From Lachnoanaerobaculum umeaense (GTDB lineage: Bacteria; Bacillota; Clostridia; Lachnospirales; Lachnospiraceae): DNA of 64,000 nucleotides. A program made the translations under genes and the position numbers. Position 1 is the first letter of the stretch. Each line of letters starts with the position of its first letter. Of the stretch, positions 45,521 to 55,290 are shown piece after piece. Under the pieces are notes generated by a model that was given only the letters and a program-made list of their open reading frames with translations, had not been told where the DNA came from and did not search any database. The stretch is taken from NCBI RefSeq assembly GCF_003589745.1, contig NZ_CP032364.1, positions 186,001-250,000 of the forward strand. Reading direction: 5' to 3'.

Positions 45521-47077
45521 ATGTCACAACTGGGAAGTATAATAATAGCGGTAATACTCTCAATAGTTGTTGTGGCGCCTCTAAGTTGGAGTTTAGCAAT
45601 TGCTCATCGTAAGAAATCATATGAAGATAAAATCGGATCAGCAGAGATTAAATCCAGAGAGATAATAGAGGAAGCCTTAAAAACAGCCGAGACAAAGAAA
45701 CGTGAAGCCCTCTTGGAAGCAAAAGAAGAGTCTATAAAGACTAAGAATGAGCTTGATAGAGAGGTGAAAGAAAGAAGGGCAGAGTTAGCCCGCTATGAAA
45801 AAAGAGTACTTAGCAAAGAAGAGAACTTGGATAAAAAGCAGGATTTACTTGAAAAGAAAGAAGAGAGTGTTCTTGTAAGAGAGGAAAAGATATTGGCAAG
45901 GAGCAAGGAAGTCGAATCCCTGTATGATAAGGGAATCGCCGAGCTTGAGAAAATATCAGGACTCACAAGTGAACAGGCTAAGGAATTCTTGTTACAATCA
46001 GTTGAAGATGAAGTAAAACATGACAAGGCAAAGCTTATTAAGGAGCTTGAAAATGCCGCAAAGGATGAAGCCGAAAAGAAGGCTAAGGAATATGTGGTTA
46101 CTGCCATTCAAAGATGTGCAGCAGACCATGTAGCTGAAACGACAGTTTCAGTAGTGGCATTGCCAAATGATGATATGAAGGGTAGGATCATAGGTCGTGA
46201 GGGTAGAAATATACGCACACTGGAACAGCTTACAGGAGTAGAACTTATAATTGACGATACCCCTGAGGCAGTAGTTTTATCCTGTTTTGATCCTGTAAGA
46301 AGAGAAGTGGCTAGAGTAGCACTTGAGAAGTTGATTGTTGACGGTCGTATTCATCCCGCAAGAATTGAAGAGATGGTGGATAGGGCAAAGAAAGAAGTTG
46401 ACAGTATTATGAGAGAAGAAGGTGAGAATGCAGCACTTGAAGTAGGAGTGCATGGCATACATCCTGAGCTCATAAAATTACTCGGAAGAATGAAGTTTAG
46501 GACCAGTTATGGTCAGAATGCTTTGAAACATTCTATTGAAGTGGCACAATTGTCAGGCCTTTTGGCAGCAGAAGTTGGAGTTGATATTAGATTGGCAAAG
46601 AGAGCCGGTTTACTACATGATATTGGAAAAGCCATCGACCATGAAGTGGAAGGTTCGCATGTACAGATTGGTGTGGAACTTTGTAAGAAATACAAGGAAC
46701 ATCCGGTTGTAATCAATTCTGTAGAATCACATCATGGAGATGTTGATCCGGAGTCACTTACTGCATGTCTGGTGCAGGCAGCAGATACTATATCTGCGGC
46801 AAGACCGGGAGCAAGAAGAGAGACTCTGGAGACATATACTAATAGACTGAGCCAGCTTGAGGAAATTACAACATCATTTGATGGAGTTGAAAAGTCATTT
46901 GCGATACAAGCAGGTCGTGAAGTAAGAATTATGGTATTACCTGAAAAGGTAAGCGATGATGATATGATTATTTTGGCTAGAAATATCTCAAAGAGAATAG
47001 AAGAAGAGATGCAATACCCCGGTCAAATCAAGGTAAATGTAATCAGAGAATCAAGAGTGGCAGATGTTGCAAGATAA
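45521..47077 (+). CDS. rny: ribonuclease Y
   Basis: The 518-residue endoribonuclease starts with a membrane anchor ([21 protein letters not shown]), followed by a long coiled coil (about 30-200), a KH domain with [26 protein letters not shown] and an HD domain with the [12 protein letters not shown] metal motif. It starts mRNA decay at the membrane. AAGGAGG precedes ATG by 7 bases. The IS lies 74 bp upstream of the target duplication edge, so it may have separated rny from part of its promoter region. Confidence 0.96.
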   Translation: MSQLGSIIIAVILSIVVVAPLSWSLAIAHRKKSYEDKIGSAEIKSREIIEEALKTAETKKREALLEAKEESIKTKNELDREVKERRAELARYEKRVLSKEENLDKKQDLLEKKEESVLVREEKILARSKEVESLYDKGIAELEKISGLTSEQAKEFLLQSVEDEVKHDKAKLIKELENAAKDEAEKKAKEYVVTAIQRCAADHVAETTVSVVALPNDDMKGRIIGREGRNIRTLEQLTGVELIIDDTPEAVVLSCFDPVRREVARVALEKLIVDGRIHPARIEEMVDRAKKEVDSIMREEGENAALEVGVHGIHPELIKLLGRMKFRTSYGQNALKHSIEVAQLSGLLAAEVGVDIRLAKRAGLLHDIGKAIDHEVEGSHVQIGVELCKKYKEHPVVINSVESHHGDVDPESLTACLVQAADTISAARPGARRETLETYTNRLSQLEEITTSFDGVEKSFAIQAGREVRIMVLPEKVSDDDMIILARNISKRIEEEMQYPGQIKVNVIRESRVADVAR

Positions 47078-47083
47078 TATTTT

Positions 47084-47113
47084 GAGCGATAGCGAGTAGC
47101 TATCGCTCTTTTT
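47084..47113 (+). terminator. terminator after rny
   Basis: GAGCGATAGC (47084-47093) pairs perfectly with GCTATCGCTC (47099-47108), followed by five T residues. Confidence 0.92.
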
Positions 47114-47264
47114 GATTGAAAGCTAATAAAGTATACTCTAAACCTTGGGAAAGCGTTTTAAAGAAAATATCATATAATAGTAATTGACTGTAAGAGCATT
47201 TTGTTATTTAATAGAGAGAAAAGAAAATCATATAAAAATATTTTATTTGAGTGAAAGGATAGAT

Positions 47265-48293
47265 ATGAAAAATTTAGGAAAAAAGTTTGCAATACTTGCA
47301 ATAAGTGGAATTATAAGTTTGGCGGCGTCTGTGACTGCATTTGCAGCATCAAGTATAAAGTCAGTAAAAATAAATATAAAGTCAGATGGTATAACAGTTG
47401 GTAAGGACAGAGATATCAATGACGTCACAGTAAATGTTTCAGGAAGTGGTTACAGCATTGATGAAGTGGACTTTATGGAGATGGGCACTGCATGGGATAT
47501 TACAGATATACCAAAGATAACTGTACATTTATCATCAAATGATAAATATTATTTTAGTGTTTATAGATCAGAGGATTTTAAGATAACAGGTGGAAAGTTT
47601 ATAGAGGCGAGAAGAGAGAATAGCTCAAGTGATTTGTATGTAGATATTGAATTACCGGCTCTTGTAAATCAGGTTTCACCTATAGAAACAGTATACTTAA
47701 ATAATTCAGGTCAGGCTACATGGAGTGAATCTAAAGGCTCATCCGGATATCAAGTGAAGCTTATGAGGGATAATTCAACTTCAGCAATAGGTGGAGTGCA
47801 AAACTTTATTACTACAAGTGCAAATGTCAAAAATCTTTTGACTAAAACAGGTACATACACATTGAAAGTACGTGCTATCAGTGGTGATGGAGCAAAGTTT
47901 GGTCCCTGGGTATCATCAAACAGTATTACTGTAAGTCAAGCTGAGGCAGCCAAGAACTACAATGAGGGATTAAATGTGAATCTTCAGGCTGTACAAAATA
48001 ACACACAGACTGTACCAAACAATGGACAAAACACACAGCTTCAAGGGACATGGCAGAGAAATAACACAGGGTGGTGGTATGTTCTTTCTGATGGTAGCTA
48101 TGTGACTTATACTTGGAAGGAGATAGATGGAAATTGGTATTATTTCAATGCAGACGGATATATGCTCGTAGGCTGGCAAAATATCAATGGAAACTGGTAC
48201 TATCTTGACCTTAATAGTGGGAAAATGCTTGTAGATACTACTACACCGGACGGATATTATGTAAATAGTTCAGGTGCGTATGTTGCAAGATAA
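47265..48293 (+). CDS. secreted choline-binding-type wall-binding repeat protein
   Basis: The 342-residue protein has a signal peptide (LAISGIISLAASVTAFA) and a central part of about 200 residues with beta-rich and fibronectin-like character (VYLNNSGQATWSESKGSSGYQVKLM). The C-terminus has cell-wall-binding repeats: TGWWYVLSDGSYV, DGNWYYFNADGYMLVGWQ and NGNWYYLDLNSGKM. These usually bind choline or related wall polymers. ATG at 47265 has GAAAGGA ahead; the longer frame from 47184 lacks a signal peptide at its start. The central part's function is unknown. Confidence 0.82.
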   Translation: MKNLGKKFAILAISGIISLAASVTAFAASSIKSVKINIKSDGITVGKDRDINDVTVNVSGSGYSIDEVDFMEMGTAWDITDIPKITVHLSSNDKYYFSVYRSEDFKITGGKFIEARRENSSSDLYVDIELPALVNQVSPIETVYLNNSGQATWSESKGSSGYQVKLMRDNSTSAIGGVQNFITTSANVKNLLTKTGTYTLKVRAISGDGAKFGPWVSSNSITVSQAEAAKNYNEGLNVNLQAVQNNTQTVPNNGQNTQLQGTWQRNNTGWWYVLSDGSYVTYTWKEIDGNWYYFNADGYMLVGWQNINGNWYYLDLNSGKMLVDTTTPDGYYVNSSGAYVAR

Positions 48294-48307
48294 TAAGTAA
48301 TATATGA

Positions 48308-48343
48308 AAAAACTCCAAGCGGTTATTGAGGCTTGGAGTTTTT
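48308..48343. terminator. bidirectional terminator
   Basis: AAAAACTCCAAGC (48308-48320) pairs with GCTTGGAGTTTTT (48331-48343). It separates convergent genes and can serve both. Confidence 0.9.
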
Positions 48344-48387
48344 GTATTATATTTTACGATAAAAAATTCAATAAGTTTTTCAAGATA

Positions 48388-51300
48388 TTAGATTCCCTTT
48401 ATAATATAACTAAATTTTAAATTGCCCTCTCCACTTAGCAGATAATCATCAAGGGTTGGAGCACCCCAAGTGTCATCACCTGCAATACCCATTTGTGCAA
48501 GATTTATGCGAAGTACAGTTTTTGTAATCGGTGGCAATTCAAAGTCATGCTTTGCCTCTTCAAGCTCACTTGGAGAGTAAGCAAGAGCAGAAACATTTAT
48601 ACAATTTCCGGCGACGATAAGACCACGACCTTTCTTGTCAGTGAGCTTGGCAAATCTTACAAGAGATTTGTTACCACTCTCCTGTGGTGAAAGGTATTTG
48701 GCAAGTTGGTCAACCACCCTGCCGGTATATAGGTCAATCTTAGCACCCGGAAGTCTGTCTGAATAAGTTTCCATAGGGCCTGCACCATACCAGGTGATAT
48801 TTTCATATTCCGGCTTGAGCTTAAACATTGTTCCAAACTCAGGTATATCATATTTACCGGTTTCGCTCTTATATTCCATATTTATCTTGATACTGCCATC
48901 TCCATAAACTTCATATTCAACAGTAAGCTCATCTGTACAGGCAGGCAGATTGTATTTATATGTAACGGAAACATAAGAGTCATATTCCTTTATAACAGGT
49001 CTAAAAGCAGGCCAATAAGTGCTGTCTTTAGTTGGCATTTTAGTTGTAGCATATAGAGAAGCAACCTTCCATTTAGAGTATCTAAAAGGCATATTGTTGC
49101 CAAAGTCATTGTCTGTAGGTGGCCTCCAGAAGTTAGGTCTTGGTATAGACTTTAACAGTTCCTTTCCGGCATATCTATAAGAAACAAGTCCACCAAAATT
49201 TTGAGAGAACAATACTTCAAAGCACTCACCCTTTATGCCAAAGTTTACAACACCCATAGTGAGTTTATAAGGCTTGTCTTCACACAGTGGAGTGTCACAA
49301 ATTATGTCGTCATTAAGCTCTGATGAAAGTGCATCAAATACCTTTATACCTTTTCGTATAACAACCTCGGTAAATGAGACCTCGGAAAGATCGTAGATAG
49401 TATCAATATCAAAAACTGCACTGACCCCAACAACCAGCTCATCTTTATATATATCAAAAAGCTTTTCAACTCTTTCTTTTATGCTTAAAGAATATTCGAT
49501 TTTAGATAAGCCCTCACCCATCAAATTAAAACAGCTCTCATACAATTTTTGTCCAAATCTTTTTATATAGATAATAAATCTATAATCACTCAAATCTCTG
49601 AAAAGATTTCTATTGTGTATATAGAGCTTATCATTATCTAAATCAATCTTTAAATCAATAGGTCTGTAATTGTATCTTACAGCCTGTATTTTAGGAGAGA
49701 TATCTCTGTCACCACCATATACTATACCATTTCCACTAAAATTATAGTCAGTAGGAGAATCATCAAAGTCACCGCCATAGTACTGAGTATCATTGCCAAA
49801 AGGATCTTTACCGGTAATACTTTGATCGATATAGTCCCAGATAAACCCCCCTTGGAAAAGTTCATCTTCCCAAGCGAGTTCGGTATAAAGCTGCATACCT
49901 CCACAGGAATTGCCCATTGCATGAGTGTACTCACATTCGATAAAAGGTTTATCTCTATGAGTTTTCAAATATTCCTTTACATCAGCTACCTTGGCATACA
50001 TTCTGCTTTCAATATCGGAAGTATCATTGTAGCGGCGATCGTTGAAAACTCCCTCATAATGAACAAGTCTACCGGGATCTTTCTTCCTGAAAAATTCACT
50101 CATCTCAAATATATCGCTGCCGCCATAGCTTTCATTTCCACAGGACCAGATAAGTATGGAAGAGTGATTTCGATCTCTCATATACATTGAATTTGCTCTG
50201 TCAAGCAAAAGTGGCATCCATTCTTTCTTATCACCGGGAACTACCATATCATAGTCAGAAACACCGCTAAGTAATCCGTCCCAGCTGCCATGTGTTTCAA
50301 GATTGCATTCATCCATCAAATATATACCATAGATATCACAAAGTTCATAGAGTGCAGAGCAGTTTGGATAATGACTTGTTCTTATAGCATTGATATTGTT
50401 TTCCTTCATGGTAACTATATCTTTTTTGACTTCATCATAGGTAATAGAACGACCAAATTTTGAACTGAAATCATGTCTGTCAACACCTGCAAAGACAATT
50501 CTTTTACCATTTATAGTCATTACATTATCACTATTTTTTTCAAAATATCTTATACCTATTTTTACAGAACTGACCTCTACCAAATTTTCACCATCATATA
50601 GTTCAATATATAGAGTATAAAGATGAGGAAATTCTGCACTCCAGAGCTTGGGATTATTTAGTTCAAATAAAACATGATTTTTTCCACAAGCTAAATTTTT
50701 ATCGAATTCAGCCACAACGCCTTCTTCACAAAAATACTTAAACTCATTTGCCTTCAATGTCATATCAAAGGCATCATATAATTTCAGCTTGACATTAGCA
50801 CTATTGTTAAGTTTTAAAGCGATATCCAATCTTACTTTATCAAAACTCTTATCTTCAAATATCTGTTTTATTCCTATATCTTCTAAATGGTATTTTGGTT
50901 TGGTGTAGAGATAGATATCTCTAAAAATACCTGAAAATCTAAAAAAATCCTGATCTTCAAGCCAGCTGCCTGAACACCATTTTACAACCTGTATTGCAAG
51001 TTTGTTTTCTCCATTTTTGATATATTCTGTAAGGTCAAATTCTGAAGGAGTAAAGCTGTCCTCACAGTAGCCTATATATTTACCGTTTAGCCAAATAGCT
51101 GCTGCACTCTCGACACCTTCCATTCGTAAAATAATATTTCCCTTAGAAAAACCTGCCGGAAGCGTAAAATATTTTACATAGCTTGCTACAGGATTAAAGT
51201 CAATAGGAGACTGACCGGATTTAAGTTCCTGTCTACCATCCCATGGATATGCCACATTGGCATAATGAGGTCTGTCATACCCTTCCATTTGTATATGTGC

Positions 51301-51543
51301 CGGAACTCTTATATCTTCCCAGTTCTTACAGTCATAATCTGCAAGTTCAAAGCCGTCAGGGGTAGCATTCGGATTAATGGAATAATCAAATTTCCAAACA
51401 CCATTTAAGCTGTAATAAAGAGAAGACTCATCTTTTAATAATTCATTCTTATCAGCATAGATTTTATGATCTGAATGTGCGGATAGCCTGTTCTCTTCAA
51501 AAATAGTAGGTTCTAAGATATTTTTAAGTATATGTTGATTCAT
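48388..51543 (-). CDS. lacZ: GH2 beta-galactosidase (LacZ type)
   Basis: The 1051-residue enzyme is full length for LacZ. It has the sugar-binding, immunoglobulin-like and TIM-barrel domains; the acid/base Glu lies in WSCGNESYGG, the nucleophile Glu in FIECEYTHAMGNSCGG, and NFWRPPTDNDFGN opens the C-terminal domain. No signal peptide, so lactose or related galactosides are cleaved in the cytosol after uptake by the ABC proteins encoded upstream in the same direction. It is the last gene of the operon. Confidence 0.95.
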   Translation of the reverse strand: MNQHILKNILEPTIFEENRLSAHSDHKIYADKNELLKDESSLYYSLNGVWKFDYSINPNATPDGFELADYDCKNWEDIRVPAHIQMEGYDRPHYANVAYPWDGRQELKSGQSPIDFNPVASYVKYFTLPAGFSKGNIILRMEGVESAAAIWLNGKYIGYCEDSFTPSEFDLTEYIKNGENKLAIQVVKWCSGSWLEDQDFFRFSGIFRDIYLYTKPKYHLEDIGIKQIFEDKSFDKVRLDIALKLNNSANVKLKLYDAFDMTLKANEFKYFCEEGVVAEFDKNLACGKNHVLFELNNPKLWSAEFPHLYTLYIELYDGENLVEVSSVKIGIRYFEKNSDNVMTINGKRIVFAGVDRHDFSSKFGRSITYDEVKKDIVTMKENNINAIRTSHYPNCSALYELCDIYGIYLMDECNLETHGSWDGLLSGVSDYDMVVPGDKKEWMPLLLDRANSMYMRDRNHSSILIWSCGNESYGGSDIFEMSEFFRKKDPGRLVHYEGVFNDRRYNDTSDIESRMYAKVADVKEYLKTHRDKPFIECEYTHAMGNSCGGMQLYTELAWEDELFQGGFIWDYIDQSITGKDPFGNDTQYYGGDFDDSPTDYNFSGNGIVYGGDRDISPKIQAVRYNYRPIDLKIDLDNDKLYIHNRNLFRDLSDYRFIIYIKRFGQKLYESCFNLMGEGLSKIEYSLSIKERVEKLFDIYKDELVVGVSAVFDIDTIYDLSEVSFTEVVIRKGIKVFDALSSELNDDIICDTPLCEDKPYKLTMGVVNFGIKGECFEVLFSQNFGGLVSYRYAGKELLKSIPRPNFWRPPTDNDFGNNMPFRYSKWKVASLYATTKMPTKDSTYWPAFRPVIKEYDSYVSVTYKYNLPACTDELTVEYEVYGDGSIKINMEYKSETGKYDIPEFGTMFKLKPEYENITWYGAGPMETYSDRLPGAKIDLYTGRVVDQLAKYLSPQESGNKSLVRFAKLTDKKGRGLIVAGNCINVSALAYSPSELEEAKHDFELPPITKTVLRINLAQMGIAGDDTWGAPTLDDYLLSGEGNLKFSYIIKGI

Positions 51544-51579
51544 TCTTACCTCTCTTTAAATTATATTTTACAAATAAAA

Positions 51580-51616
51580 GGTATGAAATCTTAGTACAAG
51601 CTTTCACACCTTTTTA
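51580..51616 (-). terminator. hairpin between permease and lacZ genes
   Basis: GGTATGAAA (51580-51588) pairs with TTTCACACC (51602-51610) with one G-T pair. It may tune relative expression within the operon; the T-run on the minus strand is short. Confidence 0.45.
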
Positions 51617-51630
51617 AAGCATACCATATA

Positions 51631-52428
51631 TTACTTTACAGCACCTGTAATACCTTCTGCAAATTGCTTTTGGAGCACGAAGAATATAATAACTGTAGGT
51701 ATACTGCAAAGAAGTACTGCAAGCATTAATACACCATAGTCTGTTACATAGCCTTCCTTTAAGTTTGCTACCAACATAGGCATTGTAATGGATGTTTTTT
51801 CTGTCATTATTACCTTTGGCCAAAGATAAGAGTTCCATGCACCCATAAAGGTAATAATAGCGGCTGAAGCATAAGTGGACTTCATAGTCGGAATAAAGAT
51901 TCTAAGGAATATATTAAATTCATTTAATCCATCAAGTCTTGCAGCTTCAAGGATATCGTGTGGGAATGATCTGGCACTCTGTCTAAAAAGCATTATCAAA
52001 AATGGTGTGGACAATGTAGGAAGTAAAAATCCCATAGTAGTATTTAAAAGTCTCCATTTTGAAAACATTTGAAACAGTGGAATCATAATAGCTACAAAAG
52101 GAACCATCATTGCCAGTAAAAGTACAGCCATAATAACATCCTTTGCCTTGTCATGATAGATCTCAAAGCCATATCCTGCAAGTGAGCAAATGAAAAGTGA
52201 AAATATGGTCATCATTATTGCATATTTAAACGAATTTGCCATAGCACCACTTACATCTCCGGCAGAGAGTAAATTAGATAAATTTTTAAAGAGATAATTT
52301 CCCGGAAGGAGAGCACCTCTTATCACGTCTATACTGGAATGAGTAGCACTGACTGCCATCCAATATAGTGGGAAAATTGATATCAGTGATACAATAGTTA
52401 AAAATACATATTTTGCAATATTTCTCAT
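51631..52428 (-). CDS. sugar ABC transporter permease (MalG type)
   Basis: The permease (about 265 residues) has six predicted spans and the EAA loop ILEAARLDGLNEFNIFLRIFIPTM that contacts the ATPase. I choose the ATG at 52428, just after the upstream stop; a GTG at 52446 is possible. It pairs with the MalF-type permease encoded just upstream. No ATPase gene is in the operon, so a shared MsmK-type ATPase must be supplied from elsewhere. Confidence 0.92.
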   Translation of the reverse strand: MRNIAKYVFLTIVSLISIFPLYWMAVSATHSSIDVIRGALLPGNYLFKNLSNLLSAGDVSGAMANSFKYAIMMTIFSLFICSLAGYGFEIYHDKAKDVIMAVLLLAMMVPFVAIMIPLFQMFSKWRLLNTTMGFLLPTLSTPFLIMLFRQSARSFPHDILEAARLDGLNEFNIFLRIFIPTMKSTYASAAIITFMGAWNSYLWPKVIMTEKTSITMPMLVANLKEGYVTDYGVLMLAVLLCSIPTVIIFFVLQKQFAEGITGAVK

Positions 52429-52429
52429 C

Positions 52430-53320
52430 TTAGTCACGCTTATCACCTACTTTCATCTGTATTGCTGCAAGCACTGCAACCAAAATTAAAATAAGGAATG
52501 ACATGGCAGCTGAATAACCGAAATTCAGAACATATTTGAATGAAGAGTTATAAATATAATGAGACATTGTGATAGTCGCATTTGCCGGTCCACCTCCTGT
52601 TAAGTTGACAGACTCATCAAATAACTGCAATGTACCATTTGTTGACATAATAGCTGTAAGCAAAATCATAGGCTTTAAAAGCGGAATAGTTATTTTCCTA
52701 AGTATCTGGAAATATGTTGCACCGTCAATCTTTGCCGCCTCATATATTGAATACTCTATATTTTGAAGTCCTGCAAGATAGAATACCATGTTGTAGCCCG
52801 TCCATCTCCAAAGCAGAGCAATTATAATTACAATTCTTGCTGTAAAAGGATTGGATAAAAAATTATAACCTGTTTGTAAAACGCCCAAATGTATCAATAC
52901 AGTGTTTACATAACCGTCTACTGCAAAGAGCGATCTGAAGATAATAGCGTATGATACCAGAGATGTAGCACATGGCAGGAAAATACAGGTTCTAAAAAGT
53001 CCTTTGAACCTTAAATGCTTGTCATTTAATAAAGATGCCAAAAGCAAAGCAAATATAAGCATTATAGGGACTTGGATAATTAGATAGATAAATGTATTTT
53101 TTAAAGACTGCATAAATATAGCATCTGAAAACATTCTCTTATAATTTGTCAACCCGGCAAAAGATATTTTTGCACCCACACCGCTTTGCATAGATAAAAT
53201 TATGGCTCTGATCATTGGATAGAAGCTCATAACAGCTATCAGTACGGTTGCAGGAGTCAAAAATATCCAACCGGATATATTCTGCTTTTGTGAGAGTGAA
53301 AGTTTTTTCTTAGTTCCCAT
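52430..53320 (-). CDS. sugar ABC transporter permease (MalF type)
   Basis: The 296-residue permease has six spans and the EAA loop YSIYEAAKIDGATYFQILRKITIPLL. The N-terminal part is ISGWIFLTPATVLIAVMSFYPM, as in lactose or multiple-sugar permeases. AAAGGAG precedes ATG. It follows a hairpin (53341-53374) that separates it from the binding protein gene, as often seen where more binding protein than permease is required. Confidence 0.93.
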   Translation of the reverse strand: MGTKKKLSLSQKQNISGWIFLTPATVLIAVMSFYPMIRAIILSMQSGVGAKISFAGLTNYKRMFSDAIFMQSLKNTFIYLIIQVPIMLIFALLLASLLNDKHLRFKGLFRTCIFLPCATSLVSYAIIFRSLFAVDGYVNTVLIHLGVLQTGYNFLSNPFTARIVIIIALLWRWTGYNMVFYLAGLQNIEYSIYEAAKIDGATYFQILRKITIPLLKPMILLTAIMSTNGTLQLFDESVNLTGGGPANATITMSHYIYNSSFKYVLNFGYSAAMSFLILILVAVLAAIQMKVGDKRD

Positions 53321-53336
53321 AAAGTTCTCCTTTTAG

Positions 53337-53374
53337 AAAAGGGGGTAGACTTGACTATGGCCAAACCTACCCCC
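53337..53374 (-). terminator. intra-operon hairpin after binding protein gene
   Basis: GGGGGTAG (53341-53348) pairs perfectly with CTACCCCC (53367-53374); on the minus strand it is followed by TTTT. Probably a partial terminator or mRNA-stabilising stem. Confidence 0.7.
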
Positions 53375-53392
53375 TGACAAAATCTTAAAATA

Positions 53393-54721
53393 TTATTTAC
53401 TCATTGCAAAGTTAACGGTATCTTGAACTGTCTTAAGTTCGCTGTCTACATCAGCACCTGCGAGAATATTTGCAGCAGCAGCAGCTACAGCATCTCTTGC
53501 CTCATAGTAGTAAACACCTGTATTGTTCTTTGGAGTTTTTGAAGCAAAATCTGTGAGCATACTATAAACTTCCTGTCCACCGAAGAACTCAACCTTCTCA
53601 GCATAAGCACTGGAATCACCGGCAGGTAACCATGTAGCTAATGCACCACTTGGTAGAACATTATCATAAAGCTCTGTACTTCCTGCAAATGTCTTTGCAA
53701 GGAAATCAACTGCCAAATCTTTCTTCTTTGAGTCTGCATTTACAGCCCAGCTTGAACCACCATTGTTTGAATAGTTTGTCTGCTCTCCAACACCTGCAAG
53801 CTTTGGAAGATTTGTGATTGCCCATTTTCCTGACTGGTCCTCGGCAGCTCTTATAGAACCCATGATCCAGCAACCATTGATAGTTCCGGCTACGGTCTCA
53901 GCATTCATAGTAGTGATATATTGATCCCAGTCATTTACAAGAGTCATAACACCTGATTCTGCAAGTTCTTTGTAGGTCTCAAGAGCCTTCTTCAATGTTT
54001 CGTTTCCTACGATATTAGGGTCACCCTTATCATCAAATAGTGAAGCACCTGTAGACTGAAGCATAATCATTATGATATCTGATTCATTAGCCATAGATGA
54101 AAGTAAAGGCTTTCCGGTCTTAGCAAGCACATCCTTACCGATTTCCATATACTTGTCCCAGTCGATATCTGTAAGGTCATCAATAGTATATCCTGCCTGT
54201 TCAAGAATATCTGTTCTGTAAGCTGCAATAACTGTACCGTTATCAAAAGGTACACCATAATTTACACCATTTACTGTTGAGTAAGCCAACTTACCGGGTG
54301 CAAACTTTGTAAAGTCAATTGCCTTTGTAGCGGTCAAATCTGCAAAAACATCAGGGAATGAGATCTGGTTTTTCCAGAATGCATTGTCCTGCATAAGGAA
54401 AATATCAGGTAATGTGGATAAATCACCGGCAGCACCTGCTGTACTAAGCTTTGTCTGTATATCAGGCCATGGAGTCTCAACTACATTAAGTTTGAAATCC
54501 GGGTGATCTTTCTGATAAATCTTAGCTGCCTCATTCATTGCATTGATATTAAATGCAGGGTCCCAGCACCAAACTGTAAGGGTATTGTCATCTGTAGCAG
54601 TTGCTGCATTGTTTGCAGCTGAAGAATCGCCACTGGAAGCTTCTTTACCACCACCACAACCTGCAAGCAGGCCGGTACATAATGCACTTGCCAAAAGTAC
54701 ACTTAAAATTTTTTTCTTCAC
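53393..54721 (-). CDS. sugar-binding lipoprotein of ABC transporter
   Basis: The 442-residue protein has a lipoprotein signal (LLASALCTGLLAGCGGG, lipid Cys at about 22), a Ser/Ala-rich linker and a type II sugar-binding fold (LTVWCWDPAFNINAMNEAAKIY, SSWAVNADSKKKDLAVDFLAKTF). It captures the sugar outside the membrane for the two permeases encoded downstream. Given lacZ in the operon, a galactoside is the probable ligand. AGGAGG precedes ATG. Confidence 0.93.
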   Translation of the reverse strand: MKKKILSVLLASALCTGLLAGCGGGKEASSGDSSAANNAATATDDNTLTVWCWDPAFNINAMNEAAKIYQKDHPDFKLNVVETPWPDIQTKLSTAGAAGDLSTLPDIFLMQDNAFWKNQISFPDVFADLTATKAIDFTKFAPGKLAYSTVNGVNYGVPFDNGTVIAAYRTDILEQAGYTIDDLTDIDWDKYMEIGKDVLAKTGKPLLSSMANESDIIMIMLQSTGASLFDDKGDPNIVGNETLKKALETYKELAESGVMTLVNDWDQYITTMNAETVAGTINGCWIMGSIRAAEDQSGKWAITNLPKLAGVGEQTNYSNNGGSSWAVNADSKKKDLAVDFLAKTFAGSTELYDNVLPSGALATWLPAGDSSAYAEKVEFFGGQEVYSMLTDFASKTPKNNTGVYYYEARDAVAAAAANILAGADVDSELKTVQDTVNFAMSK

Positions 54722-54812
54722 AAAAAAGTCCTCCTTAACTATAACAATCTAGTATTTTAGCTATAGAAATATAGCCTGTTCAAGTTGCTCAAGATTGTCG
54801 TTATTTTTAAAA

Positions 54813-54842
54813 ATTATACAATATTGCTAAAATATTTGTCTA
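54813..54842 (-). promoter_or_regulatory. promoter of the lactose operon
   Basis: Read on the minus strand: TAGACA (54842-54837), 18-bp spacer, TATAAT (54818-54813). The leader is about 85 nt. Confidence 0.6.
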
Positions 54843-54959
54843 TAGTAGTTTTATACTATTATAAAATATCTTTTTGTGTACATTGTATATTAAAAAATAA
54901 AATAACCAAATAATAAGGCAAAATAAAGTAAGGTAATATTACAAATATATTTAATACAT

Positions 54960-55003
54960 AGAAAAGCTCTTCAAAAAGTGAAAAACTTTTCAAAGAGCTT
55001 TCT
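54960..55003. terminator. bidirectional terminator of murG
   Basis: AAAGCTCTT (54963-54971) pairs with an AAGAGCTTT arm near 54993-55001, extended inward by CAAAAAGT and ACTTTT. T-runs on both strands allow termination either way. The MITE-like element lies between it and murG. Confidence 0.65.
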
Positions 55004-55011
55004 AGTTTGTC

Positions 55012-55019
55012 TTCATAAG
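55012..55019 (+). repeat. left 8-bp target duplication of the MITE-like element
   Basis: TTCATAAG directly before the element, matched exactly by 55260-55267. Confidence 0.75.
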
Positions 55020-55259
55020 GTTACAGTTCAGCTACCCACTTTAGAGCTTTTGTTTTACAATCCTAATCGCAACTCTTTCTTAAAACTTCGCAGGATTTTA
55101 CGCAGTCTGCAAAAACTCGTTTGTTCGCTTGGGGAGCAGCGAACTGCACTCAAACAAGTCACAGGCTGCTCAATCTGAGTCTCGTTTTCACGAAAGAGTT
55201 AAACGCTACAAGGATTGTAAAACTAAAAGTCTCAAGATATATAGTGACTGAACTGTAAC
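55020..55259. mobile_element. 240-bp MITE-like foldback element
   Basis: Perfect 12-bp terminal inverted repeats (GTTACAGTTCAG at 55020-55031; CTGAACTGTAAC at 55248-55259) and further nested complementary segments make the element one long imperfect hairpin: GTTTTACAATCC (55052-55063) with 55212-55223, AACTCTTTC (55071-55079) with 55192-55200, and a core GTTCGCT (55123-55129) with AGCGAAC (55138-55144). It is bounded by an 8-bp direct repeat and encodes no credible protein, so it fits a non-autonomous transposon. Confidence 0.8.
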
Positions 55260-55267
55260 TTCATAAG
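55260..55267 (+). repeat. right 8-bp target duplication of the MITE-like element
   Basis: TTCATAAG, identical to 55012-55019. Confidence 0.75.
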
Positions 55268-55290
55268 ATATAATATATGAAGAAAATTCT

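Larger units (their letters stand above)
54722..55010 (-). other. regulatory region of the lactose operon
   Basis: No gene is seen. It holds the promoter at 54813-54842, an inverted repeat ATAGTA/TACTAT (54842-54859) overlapping the outer edge of the -35 box, a likely two-helix leader (54744-54798) and the hairpin at 54960-55003. Confidence 0.5.

Noticed and set aside
54978..55178. ORF of 66 residues inside the MITE-like element
   Set aside because: It begins in a terminator hairpin and runs through palindromic arms; no ribosome site and no protein character.
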